Positions 33,800-41,887 of a stretch of 64,000 nucleotides of DNA are shown here, in pieces; position 1 is the stretch's first letter; the number at the start of each line of letters is the position of its first letter. The DNA is from Flavobacteriales bacterium. Lineage in GTDB: Bacteria > Bacteroidota > Bacteroidia > Flavobacteriales_F > PHOS-HE28. A model generated the notes under the pieces. It had not been told where the DNA came from. It saw only the letters and a list, made by a program, of their open reading frames with translations, and did no database searches. The DNA is taken from positions 186,001-250,000 of the forward strand of contig JADKAN010000005.1 of the NCBI GenBank assembly GCA_016719225.1, given 5' to 3'. The translations under genes were made by a program, and so were the position numbers.

Positions 33800-36457
33800 T
33801 CACTTGCCCGTCACACGAACAGCGATGCGTCGGTTCTGCGCACGGCCTTCATCGGTGTCGTTCGTAGCCGTGGGATACTGTGGACCATACCCTTCAGCAT
33901 CCAAGCGGTCTGCATTTACACCCATGCTCACCAAGGCGGACTTCACCGCCTCTGCGCGCTTCTTGGAAAGGTCCATGTTGGTAGCCTCGCTGCCGGTATT
34001 ATCCGTGTAGCCACCGATCTTCAACTTCACGCTGGGATAGGCGTTCAGGATCTCCTTCATGTTGGTCAACTGCTCCTTGCTGAGGTCCATGTTCAACTCG
34101 GCGCTGTTGGTGTTGAAGGTGAGGCGGTCGAAATTGAACCAGGTCTCCTTATCCACCGGTGCCGTGCTCTCGATGAAGCCCACCAAGCGGCTCTCGATCC
34201 CGTCGGTATTGCCTTTTAGCTCATATCCCGAACCCAGGGACTTGACGTATTCCGTCGCTTTCACAGTGCTGGAAACCGCACCGTTCGCATCGGCTTCGAT
34301 CACCTGCGTAAGCACAACCTCCTTTGTAACACCCACTTGAACATCGTCCTTTGGCAAGTGTGGGGCCAGGATCAAGGCTACGATGGACGTTAGCTTGATG
34401 AGGATGTTCATCGAAGGGCCGCTGGTGTCCTTGAACGGGTCACCTACCGTGTCGCCTGTGACTGCTGCCTTGTGCGGCTCACTGCCTTTTTGATAGATCA
34501 CACCATCGATCAACACGCCTTTTTCGAAGCTCTTCTTGGCATTGTCCCACGCGCCACCGGCGTTGTTCTGGAACATGCCCATCAACACACCGCTTACCGT
34601 GATACCGGCCAGCATTCCGCCCAGCGCCTCAGGTCCCATCAAGAAGCCCACGATCACCGGTGAAAGCAAAGCCAATGCGCCCGGAGCGATCATTTCGCGG
34701 ATCGAGGCCTTGGTGCTGATAGCAACGCACTTCTCGTATTCCGGGGTAGCCGTACCCTCCATGATGCCGGGGATCTCGCGGAACTGGCGGCGTACTTCTT
34801 TCACCATATCCATGGCGGCTTTGCCCACGGCACTGATGGCCAGCGAGCTGAAGAAGAACGGGATCATGGCACCCACGAACAACATGGCCAGAACGTTCGC
34901 CTTATAGATGTCGATACCGGAGATACCTGAAAGGCCCACGTAGGCTGCAAAGAGTGCCAAGGCGGTCAATGCTGCGGAGGCGATCGCAAAGCCTTTCCCC
35001 GTTGCTGCCGTGGTGTTGCCTACGGCGTCCAGGTTATCCGTACGCTCGCGCACTTCCTTAGGCAAGCTGCTCATCTCAGCGATACCACCCGCGTTATCGG
35101 CGATCGGTCCGAAAGCATCAATGGCGAGCTGCATGGCCGTGGTGGACATCATGCCCGCGGCAGCAATGGCTACGCCGTACATCCCTGCGAGTTCAAAGGA
35201 ACCCCATATGCCTGCGGCAAGGATCAGGATCGGAAGCACCGTGCTCTCCATGCCCATGGCCAAACCTCCGATCACGTTGGTGCCATGGCCCGTGCCACTT
35301 TTCTGAACAATGCTGTCCACTGGACGGCGGCCCATACTGGTGTAGTATTCAGTAACGGCGCTCATCAGCGTACCCACTACCAGGCCCAGGATGATCGCGT
35401 AGAAGACGTGCATGCTGGTGAGCGGAACGGCCACGCCATTGCGGACAAACTGCATTGTCTCGGGCATCATCCACTGCACCAAGGGATAGGCCACGATCGC
35501 GGTAAGGATCATCGATCCCCAGTTTCCGATGTTCAGCGCTTTCATCACGCTGTCGGTTTCCTTGTTCACTTTTACGAAGAATGTCCCTGCTATGCTGAAC
35601 AGGATACCGAGACCGGCGATCACCATGGGGAGAAGGATCGGGGCCATGCCACCGAAATTATCCAAGCTCACTACTTCGCGGCCCAGTACCATAGTGGCCA
35701 ACATGGTGGCCACATAGCTGCCGAAGAGGTCAGCGCCCATACCGGCCACGTCACCTACGTTGTCTCCCACGTTGTCGGCGATGGTAGCTGGGTTGCGGGC
35801 ATCATCCTCCGGGATGTTGGCCTCGAGCTTGCCAACGATGTCAGCGCCCACATCGGCCGCCTTCGTGTAAATACCCCCACCCACACGGGCGAACAGGGCG
35901 ATGGATTCAGCACCTAGGGAGAAACCCGCGAGCACCTCCAAGGCGGTCATCATACCCTCCCCGTTGGCATCGCCATCAGTCACATACATCTTCAGGAAAA
36001 TGATGAAGAGCGAGCTGATACCCACTACGGCCAGGCCAGCAACGCCAAGGCCCATCACTGTACCTCCGTTGAAGCTCACTTTCAAGGCTTGCGCCAAGCT
36101 GGTCCGCGCAGCCTGAGTGGTGCGCACGTTGGCCTTGGTGGCCACGCTCATGCCTATCCAACCGGCGAACGCACTGAAGAATGCCCCGATCAGGAACGCA
36201 ACAGCGATCACCCAATCACTATGGGCTACCAAAGTGCCGCTCCAAGCGAGCAATGCAGCCGCTATGGCTGCGAAAACGATCATCACCCGCCACTCTGCTT
36301 TCAGGAAGGCACTGGCCCCGCTGGCAATGTGGCCGGCCAAAACCTTCATCTCGGGCGTACCAGCATCCTGCTTGTTCACCCAAAGCGCCTTGCCGATCAT
36401 CACCGCCAGGCCGATCAATCCCATCACCGGGATGTAATACATCAATTCACTTCCCAT
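33800..36457 (-). CDS. hppA: Membrane-bound ion-translocating pyrophosphatase fused to a C-terminal OmpA-like domain
   Basis: 885 residues, about 150-200 longer than usual membrane pyrophosphatases. Residues 1-~700 are a full 16-helix mPPase: the D-V-G-A-D-I-V-G-K signature (202-210) followed by the acidic E-D-D-A-R-N-P-A-T-I-A-D-N-V-G-D-N-V-G-D substrate loop. G-N-T-T-A484-A-T-G487-K-G has Ala rather than Lys at the cation-selectivity position, indicating the K+-dependent class; sodium or proton specificity cannot be settled. Residues ~703-770 are a linker and ~772-885 form an OmpA-like peptidoglycan-binding domain (I-G-G-Y-T-D-N-T-G, L-S-K-K-R-A-E-A-V-K, N-R-R-I-A-V-R-V). mPPase C-termini face the periplasm, so the fusion is topologically sensible. 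Hydrolyses pyrophosphate to pump cations. Confidence 0.95.
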   Translation of the reverse strand: MGSELMYYIPVMGLIGLAVMIGKALWVNKQDAGTPEMKVLAGHIASGASAFLKAEWRVMIVFAAIAAALLAWSGTLVAHSDWVIAVAFLIGAFFSAFAGWIGMSVATKANVRTTQAARTSLAQALKVSFNGGTVMGLGVAGLAVVGISSLFIIFLKMYVTDGDANGEGMMTALEVLAGFSLGAESIALFARVGGGIYTKAADVGADIVGKLEANIPEDDARNPATIADNVGDNVGDVAGMGADLFGSYVATMLATMVLGREVVSLDNFGGMAPILLPMVIAGLGILFSIAGTFFVKVNKETDSVMKALNIGNWGSMILTAIVAYPLVQWMMPETMQFVRNGVAVPLTSMHVFYAIILGLVVGTLMSAVTEYYTSMGRRPVDSIVQKSGTGHGTNVIGGLAMGMESTVLPILILAAGIWGSFELAGMYGVAIAAAGMMSTTAMQLAIDAFGPIADNAGGIAEMSSLPKEVRERTDNLDAVGNTTAATGKGFAIASAALTALALFAAYVGLSGISGIDIYKANVLAMLFVGAMIPFFFSSLAISAVGKAAMDMVKEVRRQFREIPGIMEGTATPEYEKCVAISTKASIREMIAPGALALLSPVIVGFLMGPEALGGMLAGITVSGVLMGMFQNNAGGAWDNAKKSFEKGVLIDGVIYQKGSEPHKAAVTGDTVGDPFKDTSGPSMNILIKLTSIVALILAPHLPKDDVQVGVTKEVVLTQVIEADANGAVSSTVKATEYVKSLGSGYELKGNTDGIESRLVGFIESTAPVDKETWFNFDRLTFNTNSAELNMDLSKEQLTNMKEILNAYPSVKLKIGGYTDNTGSEATNMDLSKKRAEAVKSALVSMGVNADRLDAEGYGPQYPTATNDTDEGRAQNRRIAVRVTGK

Positions 36458-36513
36458 GTCCGTCTGCTTGCTTTTGTGGCTTCTTAGTTGGATATCCCCG
36501 CTCGCGGGGGGCG

Positions 36514-36521
36514 CGAAAATA
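36514..36521 (-). promoter_or_regulatory. Probable -7 element (TATTTTCG) of hppA
   Basis: TAnnTTTG with one mismatch on the minus strand, 56 bp before the hppA ATG. A short GC hairpin (36495-36510) lies between it and the gene. Confidence 0.45.
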
Positions 36522-36610
36522 GCCGAATGTCCCGAACACGCACAAGGCGTATTACCGGAGTGCTCCGGAAGGAGGTGCTGTGAGTGCGACCAAGTCGCTC
36601 AGAAAAGGGT

Positions 36611-37591
36611 CTACTTCACGTATGAAACGCTCTTCACGGCTTCCACTACGCGTTTTACGCTGGGTAGTGATTCGTCGATCAGGTTGGGCGCGAACGGCAA
36701 AGGGGTATCGGCTTGGGTCACCCGCACTACCGGCGCATCCAAATGGTCGAATGCATGGCGTTGAACGCGGAAGGCGATCTCACTGGCGATGCTGCCGTAA
36801 GGGAAATTTTCGTCCACCACCACCAAGCGGTTCGTCTTCTTAACAGAGGTAATGATCGTGGCCAAGTCCAGCGGACGAATGGTGCGCAGGTCGATCACTT
36901 CACATTCAATGTCCTCTTTTGCCAGTTCTGCAGCAGCTTCCAGCGCCACCTTCATCATTTTCCCGAAGCTCACGATCGTAGCATCGGTACCCGCACGCTT
37001 AATGTCGGCCACGCCGATGGGGAGAAGGTATTCACCATCGGGCACTTCGCCCTTGTCCCCGTACATGCGCTCACTTTCCATGAACAGTACGGGATCGTCA
37101 TCGCGGATGGCAGCCTTCAGCAAGCCCTTGGCATCGTAAGGATTACTGGGGGTGATCACCTTCAGGCCAGGGATGTTGGCGTACATGCTCTCATAACTCT
37201 GGCTGTGCGTGGCCGCCAGCTGTCCCGCGCTGCCATTACCACCGCGGAACGTGATGGGAACGTTGAACTGCCCACCGCTCATCTGCAGCATCTTGGCCGC
37301 CGAATTAATGATCTGGTCGCTGGCAAGCACCGCGAAGTTCCAGGTCATGTACTCCACGATCGGGCGCAGCCCGTTCATGGCCGCCCCTACAGCTATGCCG
37401 GTGAATCCCAACTCGGCGATCGGCGTATCGATAACCCGCTTTGCGCCGAATTCCTCCAGCATGCCCTTGCTCACTTTATAAGCGCCGTGGTATTCCGCCA
37501 CTTCCTCGCCAAGGAGGAATACGTTCGGGTCACGGCGCATTTCCTCGCTCATGGCTTCGTTCAGGGCTTCGCGGAATTGTACGGTACGCAT
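36611..37591 (-). CDS. pdhB: Pyruvate dehydrogenase E1 component, beta subunit
   Basis: 326 residues, standard length. Starts M-R-T-V-Q-F-R-E-A-L-N-E-A-M-S-E-E-M. Conserved features of alpha2beta2-type E1-beta: F-L-L-G-E-E-V-A-E-Y-H-G-A-Y-K-V (with the Glu that contacts the thiamine pyrimidine), R-V-I-D-T-P-I-A-E-L-G-F-T-G, R-P-I-V-E-Y-M, F-R-G-G-N-G, H-S-Q-S-Y-E-S, and the C-terminal E-V-I-D-L-R-T-I-R-P-L-D transketolase C domain. With E1-alpha and the E2/E3 components it converts pyruvate to acetyl-CoA. E1-alpha is not in this window, so the subunits are not adjacent here. No clear terminator after the stop. Confidence 0.95.
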   Translation of the reverse strand: MRTVQFREALNEAMSEEMRRDPNVFLLGEEVAEYHGAYKVSKGMLEEFGAKRVIDTPIAELGFTGIAVGAAMNGLRPIVEYMTWNFAVLASDQIINSAAKMLQMSGGQFNVPITFRGGNGSAGQLAATHSQSYESMYANIPGLKVITPSNPYDAKGLLKAAIRDDDPVLFMESERMYGDKGEVPDGEYLLPIGVADIKRAGTDATIVSFGKMMKVALEAAAELAKEDIECEVIDLRTIRPLDLATIITSVKKTNRLVVVDENFPYGSIASEIAFRVQRHAFDHLDAPVVRVTQADTPLPFAPNLIDESLPSVKRVVEAVKSVSYVK

Positions 37592-37661
37592 GGTAAAGTT
37601 TGAAATGGGCCGCTAAGGTAGCCCAGGCAACGGTGCGCGGTTCGTTGGTTGATGCCCAATG

Positions 37662-37690
37662 CAAAGAGCCCCCCGTCACCGGAGGGCTCC
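37662..37690 (-). terminator. Terminator after the T9SS gene fragment
   Basis: GAGCCCTCCG...CGGGGGGCTC hairpin (one mismatch) followed on the minus strand by TTTGC, 20 bp beyond the stop codon at 37710. Confidence 0.7.
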
Positions 37691-37709
37691 TTGCTGTTTT
37701 CTTGCTCGG

Positions 37710-38230
37710 CTACTTGCTCACCACCATCCGCCGATTGTAGATCTCTCCACCAACGGTGACCTGCATCATATACACCCCGTCCGCGGTTCGACCGAGGTCC
37801 AAGGTGACGTTCAATAGGCCGTCGGCCATTGTTTCGGTGCGGTTGAAAGCGATCCTCCCCGTGGCATCGTACAAGGTGATGGTCGCTGATCCGTCTTCCA
37901 TGTCGCTAACACTTAGGCTGATGTTCACCACTTCGCCGTTGTTGGGGTTCGGCCAGAGTTGGAGGTCGCTGTTGCCATCCGACACGATCGTTTGCTGTTG
38001 TAGCAGTACCGGGCCGTTGCCCAAGAGCTCTAAGCGGCAGGCCGGTCCATACTGCGTAATAGTACCTCCGACCAGTGCACGCACACGCACGTTGAGCGCA
38101 AGGTCCTGCGGGATCTGTGCCATGGGAGCGGGTCCAAGCTGTGGCTCGTTCCGCCAGTATTGGTGGTTGAAGCCACCGTGCGGGTTGAACAGCCAGAATT
38201 CATAGGACGTGGCACCGGCAATGGTGGCGA
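37710..38230 (-). pseudogene. 3' fragment of a T9SS surface protein gene
   Basis: The frame contains only the end of a surface protein: A-G-A-T-S-Y-E-F-W-L-F-N-P-H-G-G-F onward, L-N-V-R-V-R-A-L-V, G-P-A-C-R-L-E-L, and a type A sorting domain starting L-W-P-N-P-N-N-G. The same order occurs before the C-terminus of the proteins at 41888 and 44043. No signal peptide, and sequence upstream of about 38230 belongs to a hydrolase in another frame. Truncated at its 5' side, so not exportable as it stands. It keeps its terminator. Confidence 0.82.
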
Positions 38231-38560
38231 CCCGAAAAGAACCAATGCACGGACGTTTTTCACCTGTGCCAGGACCCGCATGCACAAATGTCCCCCCAAG
38301 GAGTGCCCCACCAACACGGGGTCGTTCATGCTCCGTACGAGGTCGGCCACCTTTTCAGCCATGTTTTCCAACGTGTAATTTTTATTCGTTGGGAATGGTT
38401 CGCTTCCCCCGTGGCCGGGAAGGTCGATCGCGATCAGTCGCAAGTGTGCCAGTTCCCGCGCATTCAATTGTGCGGAATAAGTCCCGAGGTCCAATGAATT
38501 TCCATGGACCAAGAGCACTTCTTGACCAGTTCCATTATTTGTCTTCTGGTTGAGATGCAT
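38195..38560 (-). pseudogene. 5' fragment of an alpha/beta hydrolase gene
   Basis: Begins M-H-L-N-Q-K-T-N-N-G and contains the start of an alpha/beta hydrolase: L-L-V-H-G-N-S oxyanion region (17-22), I-A-I-D-L-P-G-H-G-G-S, and the nucleophile elbow G-H-S87-L-G-G. Homology continues to V-L-F-G-S-P-P-L-P-V-P-R-P-M (~residue 120) and then stops; the frame runs on in unrelated sequence to 38030. The catalytic Asp and His that follow in the intact family (~250 residues) are missing, so it cannot be active. It is joined out of frame to the T9SS fragment downstream. Confidence 0.82.
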
Positions 38561-38620
38561 CGTCGATCAAATTTATCCGGTCGCCTTAAACAACTCTACA
38601 AAAGCGATCCTCATCCGAGG

Positions 38621-40003
38621 TCAATGCGCCGGCCGTGCCTTCAGCCGCACTTTCGCCCCGATGTACAGGTCGGCCCCGGACACCCTGTTGATCCCGAACA
38701 GGGCGCCCAACCGGTCGCTGCCGATCAGGAAGCCGCCCACCCGCGCACTGATCCCCAGGCCCACACTGCCGAAGCGGTCCACTGTAAGTGGCACCGCTAT
38801 GCAGGCCATGCGAGTCTCGAAACGGGGAACCAGGGCGAACTGGTCCCGTACCTCCACGCTGTTCGGCGGCTTGCGCAGGCTCAAAACGGCCTCGAACCGA
38901 ACGGCCCAAGGTCCTGTAGGGCTCCAATCGACGGAAGCATGTGCGGCCGCAGGCAGACCCATGCGGAAACTGTTCGCGCGAAAGGAGGCATGCGGATCGC
39001 GCAACAACAAGCTGCTCAATGCGGTGTCGAAGTCCGCGATCTGGTGGACCTGAAAGGTGTCGAAGTTGTCCAATGCGGTGCTGCCGTTGGCGATGGCATA
39101 GCTGCCGGCCCGCTTGTTGAAGTTGATGCTTCCGAGGTCCGTGACCGCCACCCCGATCCGTAGCCAGTGCGGATGCCAGCCTGCCGAGGTGTCCGCACGA
39201 AGGAATTCCAGCACGAACCCGCCACTGCCGTTCCATCCGTGTCCATTCACCCAATTACCGGGACCACCTTGCAGGGGCGGATCATCGGGGAGCGCCAAGG
39301 CGTAGGTGAGGTCCACGTTCGTCAAGGTCTGTACGCTGTCGTTGAGGCCGCTCAGCACCGGTGGGTCCAGGTCGGCATTCATGGCGACGAGGCCCAGCGC
39401 ATATTTCACGGCCACTGCCGCATGCAACCGCATGTTTTCCCCAACATTGAAGCTGTGTCCGTAGACCGGTCCGAATTCACTCCAGCTAACGGCCGCGGCC
39501 CGTAACGCAACTTCGTCCAATGTGCGTGACTTCCCTGTTTCGATCACCAAGGTGTCCACGCCGAATTTCCGGGCCAATTGGTCCAGGTCCAAAGCCGAGA
39601 AGGAGGTGCGGAACCCTGTGGTGAAACCGATGGCGTCCCGCGTACCGAGCTTCATGGAGAAGGATGGCCCCAAGATCCGAAGGTCAAGCGCCACTGAACG
39701 GTCGGACGCGCCCAGCGCATCCAATTGCGCTTGGTTCGTGTTCACTTCGATGTGCCTTCCGAAGCCGAACAGACCGATGTTCCCGTTGCTGAGCTGGAAG
39801 TAGGAATTGTCCAGATCCACCCCGAAGCGCAACACATTGATGTCCGCACGGTCCGGGTTGAGCAGGATGGATGCCGGTTGGCTCTGGACGCCCCAGATGC
39901 CTTCCCAAGTGCCTCCGGTGCCGCCTGCGCCGTATTGGCCTTGAGCGGTTCCGAAAAGCGCGCAACAAAACAGGGTCCATGTGAAGGAGCGCATCATGGC
40001 CAC
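38621..40003 (-). CDS. DUF5723 family outer-membrane/secreted protein
   Basis: 460 residues. Signal peptide (M-R-S-F-T-W-T-L-F-C-C-A-L-F-G-T-A-Q-G before Q; start could be the 1st, 3rd or 4th residue). The body is rich in alternating strands with N-P-A/D turns (I-L-L-N-P-D-R-A-D), S-F-S-M-K-L-G-T-R, and a C-terminal G-L-G-I-S-A-R-V-G-G-F-L-I-G-S-D, the pattern of DUF5723 proteins, thought to be outer-membrane beta-barrel-like. It starts 3 bp after the stop of the lipoprotein gene, so the two form an operon. Function unknown; resembles partners of surface-protein export only by context. Confidence 0.82.
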   Translation of the reverse strand: MAMMRSFTWTLFCCALFGTAQGQYGAGGTGGTWEGIWGVQSQPASILLNPDRADINVLRFGVDLDNSYFQLSNGNIGLFGFGRHIEVNTNQAQLDALGASDRSVALDLRILGPSFSMKLGTRDAIGFTTGFRTSFSALDLDQLARKFGVDTLVIETGKSRTLDEVALRAAAVSWSEFGPVYGHSFNVGENMRLHAAVAVKYALGLVAMNADLDPPVLSGLNDSVQTLTNVDLTYALALPDDPPLQGGPGNWVNGHGWNGSGGFVLEFLRADTSAGWHPHWLRIGVAVTDLGSINFNKRAGSYAIANGSTALDNFDTFQVHQIADFDTALSSLLLRDPHASFRANSFRMGLPAAAHASVDWSPTGPWAVRFEAVLSLRKPPNSVEVRDQFALVPRFETRMACIAVPLTVDRFGSVGLGISARVGGFLIGSDRLGALFGINRVSGADLYIGAKVRLKARPAH

Positions 40004-40006
40004 GGC

Positions 40007-40555
40007 TTAGAGCTTCACCTTGATCCGCCCGCCGAGGTCCAACTTATGCGTTACCGTATCGGTTACTAGTCCATCCAGTACCACGCTTGCGATCAGTTGC
40101 ACGTTCGCGCTTTGCAGGATCTGGGCCACATCATCCCCGGGGGTGTTGAGCGTAAGGCTGTGGACACCATCGGGCACGGGGTCCATGGAGGCCACCGTTA
40201 CCGGGTTCCCGCCTGAAATGGAGAGCTGAAGGGAGATGCTTTGGAACGCGTTGTAATTCGCGCTGTCCGGGCTTTCGATGTGCAGGGTGGCGTTGGTGAA
40301 GTGGAATTCCTTCAACTGGTCCATGCTGTATCCATTCGCACTGAGCGTTTGGGCCAATGCTTGGCCGTCCAGCGCCAAGGACAATTGTATCGCCCCTGTG
40401 GTAGGGGTGGGTGGAATGGTGAATTCCACAGAGTTGTACTGCATCTGCAGTTCCGCGGTCAAGTTGAGGTCTTGCTGTCCGTCCTTGGTGCAGGAGGTTA
40501 TAAGTCCAGTGGCGACCATGGACAACAGGGTTAGGCGGTTGGGATACGCTCTCAT
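40007..40555 (-). CDS. Lipoprotein, unknown function
   Basis: 182 residues. Lipobox L-I-T-S-C22 after a short hydrophobic segment, so outer- or inner-membrane anchored. The mature part has beta-strand character (A-E-L-Q-M-Q-Y-N-S-V-E-F-T-I, N-A-T-L-H-I-E-S-P-D, V-Q-L-I-A-S-V-V-L) suggestive of one immunoglobulin-like sandwich. I do not recognise a named family. It is directly followed by the DUF5723 gene with a 3-bp gap; the pair probably works together in the envelope. Confidence 0.85.
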   Translation of the reverse strand: MRAYPNRLTLLSMVATGLITSCTKDGQQDLNLTAELQMQYNSVEFTIPPTPTTGAIQLSLALDGQALAQTLSANGYSMDQLKEFHFTNATLHIESPDSANYNAFQSISLQLSISGGNPVTVASMDPVPDGVHSLTLNTPGDDVAQILQSANVQLIASVVLDGLVTDTVTHKLDLGGRIKVKL

Positions 40556-40636
40556 GATCGGGTCCGGGTTACCGAGCGGTGTGGTCTAAGGCTCAATGAG
40601 CAAAGCAACGGTTTCCTCGGCGTGTCCGCAATCCCC

Positions 40637-40661
40637 AAAATGAGTGATTTTCCACCACTCA
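40637..40661 (-). terminator. Possible terminator after the YihY/BrkB gene
   Basis: TGAGTG...CACTCA stem with a 9-base loop, followed on the minus strand by TTTTGG. It lies between the BrkB-like gene and the lipoprotein gene, separating two minus-strand units. Confidence 0.45.
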
Positions 40662-40717
40662 CAGCGCGCCGAACGCATTCGGTCATAGCGCGACGGAACG
40701 TCCTTCAGCACTCCGTA

Positions 40718-41689
40718 TTATTCCACCTTTTCCACCACTATCCCGTGATCAACCTTGATCACTTGGCGCACCACGCGCACCGCGTCCGGGGCTGGTTGAA
40801 TGGGGCGGCCTTTCACCTCGCACCATACAAAAACGAATTCCGCACCGAAGAAGAAGGTCTGTGAGCTGTAAAAGGTCCAGATCAATAGGGAGATCAAACC
40901 TGCAGCAGCACCAAAGGTGGAGGCTGGGTCCGTGGTATCGAAGTAGAAGCCGATGATCCGCTCGCCCAGAACAAATAGCACGGTGGTGAAGATCGCGCCG
41001 GGAAGTACGTCGCGCCATGCGATCCGAACCGCCGGCAAGAATTTGAAAATGCATGCGAACACGAACGTGCTGATGGAGAACGTGATGGCGAAGGATGTGA
41101 CCATTAAGAGTACCGGGCCCAGTTCCGGCAACCGGCTGCCCAGCCTATCCGCAAAGCCGGTCACGATCGCATTAAGGGTAAAGGTGATGATCAACAGAAA
41201 GCCCAAACCCATGACGAAGGAGAAGGAGAGGAGCCGTGACATGAAAAAATGCACAACTGAATTCTTCGGCTTAGGCTCGATCTCCCACATCCGGTTCAAC
41301 GAGTTTTTCAACGAATTGAAAATGCCAGTAGCACCAATGAACAAGGTGATAAGCCCGATCACAGTGGCCAACCAACCCTTGCCACTGATGTAGGCAGCGC
41401 CCAGCATGTCCTGTAAGGCTGCTGCGGTATCGGGACCCACCAATCCGCTCAACTGGCCGAAAACCTGACCGCGTACCGCATCCGGACCGGCCACGATGCC
41501 ACTTACGGAGATCACCACCAACAAGAGCGGAACGATGGAGAAAATAGTGTAGTAGGCCAACGATGCACCGAGATCGAAGGTGTTGTCCTTACCGTATTCG
41601 GTCACGATCCGCTTGGCGAAGTGCAGCAGACTATGAGCATGATCCTTGAACTTGCGGTGTTTCTTGGACTGGGACGGCTTTTTTGACAT
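40718..41689 (-). CDS. YihY/virulence factor BrkB family membrane protein
   Basis: 323 residues from M-S-K-K-P-S-Q; the frame is open upstream but adds a non-conserved polar stretch. A basic N-terminus is followed by F-D-L-G-A-S-L-A-Y-Y-T-I-F-S-I-V-P-L-L and six hydrophobic helices; conserved segments are F-I-G-A-T-G-I-F-N-S-L-K-N-S-L-N-R-M-W, W-R-D-V-L-P-G-A-I-F-T-T-V-L-F, and Y-S-S-Q-T-F-F-F-G-A-E-F. This is the inner-membrane family once called ribonuclease BN by mistake. Transport of some kind is suspected, but the substrate is not known. Divergent from the delta-60 gene at 41888. Confidence 0.92.
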   Translation of the reverse strand: MSKKPSQSKKHRKFKDHAHSLLHFAKRIVTEYGKDNTFDLGASLAYYTIFSIVPLLLVVISVSGIVAGPDAVRGQVFGQLSGLVGPDTAAALQDMLGAAYISGKGWLATVIGLITLFIGATGIFNSLKNSLNRMWEIEPKPKNSVVHFFMSRLLSFSFVMGLGFLLIITFTLNAIVTGFADRLGSRLPELGPVLLMVTSFAITFSISTFVFACIFKFLPAVRIAWRDVLPGAIFTTVLFVLGERIIGFYFDTTDPASTFGAAAGLISLLIWTFYSSQTFFFGAEFVFVWCEVKGRPIQPAPDAVRVVRQVIKVDHGIVVEKVE

Positions 41690-41856
41690 CATTCGGTACT
41701 CAACAAGAACACGAGCGTTCGGTTCGCAAACTTCGGCATAATAGGCGCTGGGGGATCGCCACCTGTCGGAACTGGGTTGCGTGCTCCAACCGTTCTCAGG
41801 CCGGGTCTTCATCATGGACCACCCGTCAGCGGGACAATCCATCGATTTATTAAGTG

Positions 41857-41864
41857 TAAGTTTG
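41857..41864 (+). promoter_or_regulatory. -7 promoter element (TAAGTTTG)
   Basis: Exact TAnnTTTG match 23 bp upstream of the ATG at 41888. Confidence 0.6.
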
Positions 41865-41887
41865 ATACGAACCAAACACTATGAGCT

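Noticed and set aside
36495..36510. CCCCG...CGGGG hairpin as terminator of pdhB
   Set aside because: No T-run on the minus strand and a -7-like element overlaps its upstream side; it belongs to the hppA leader.
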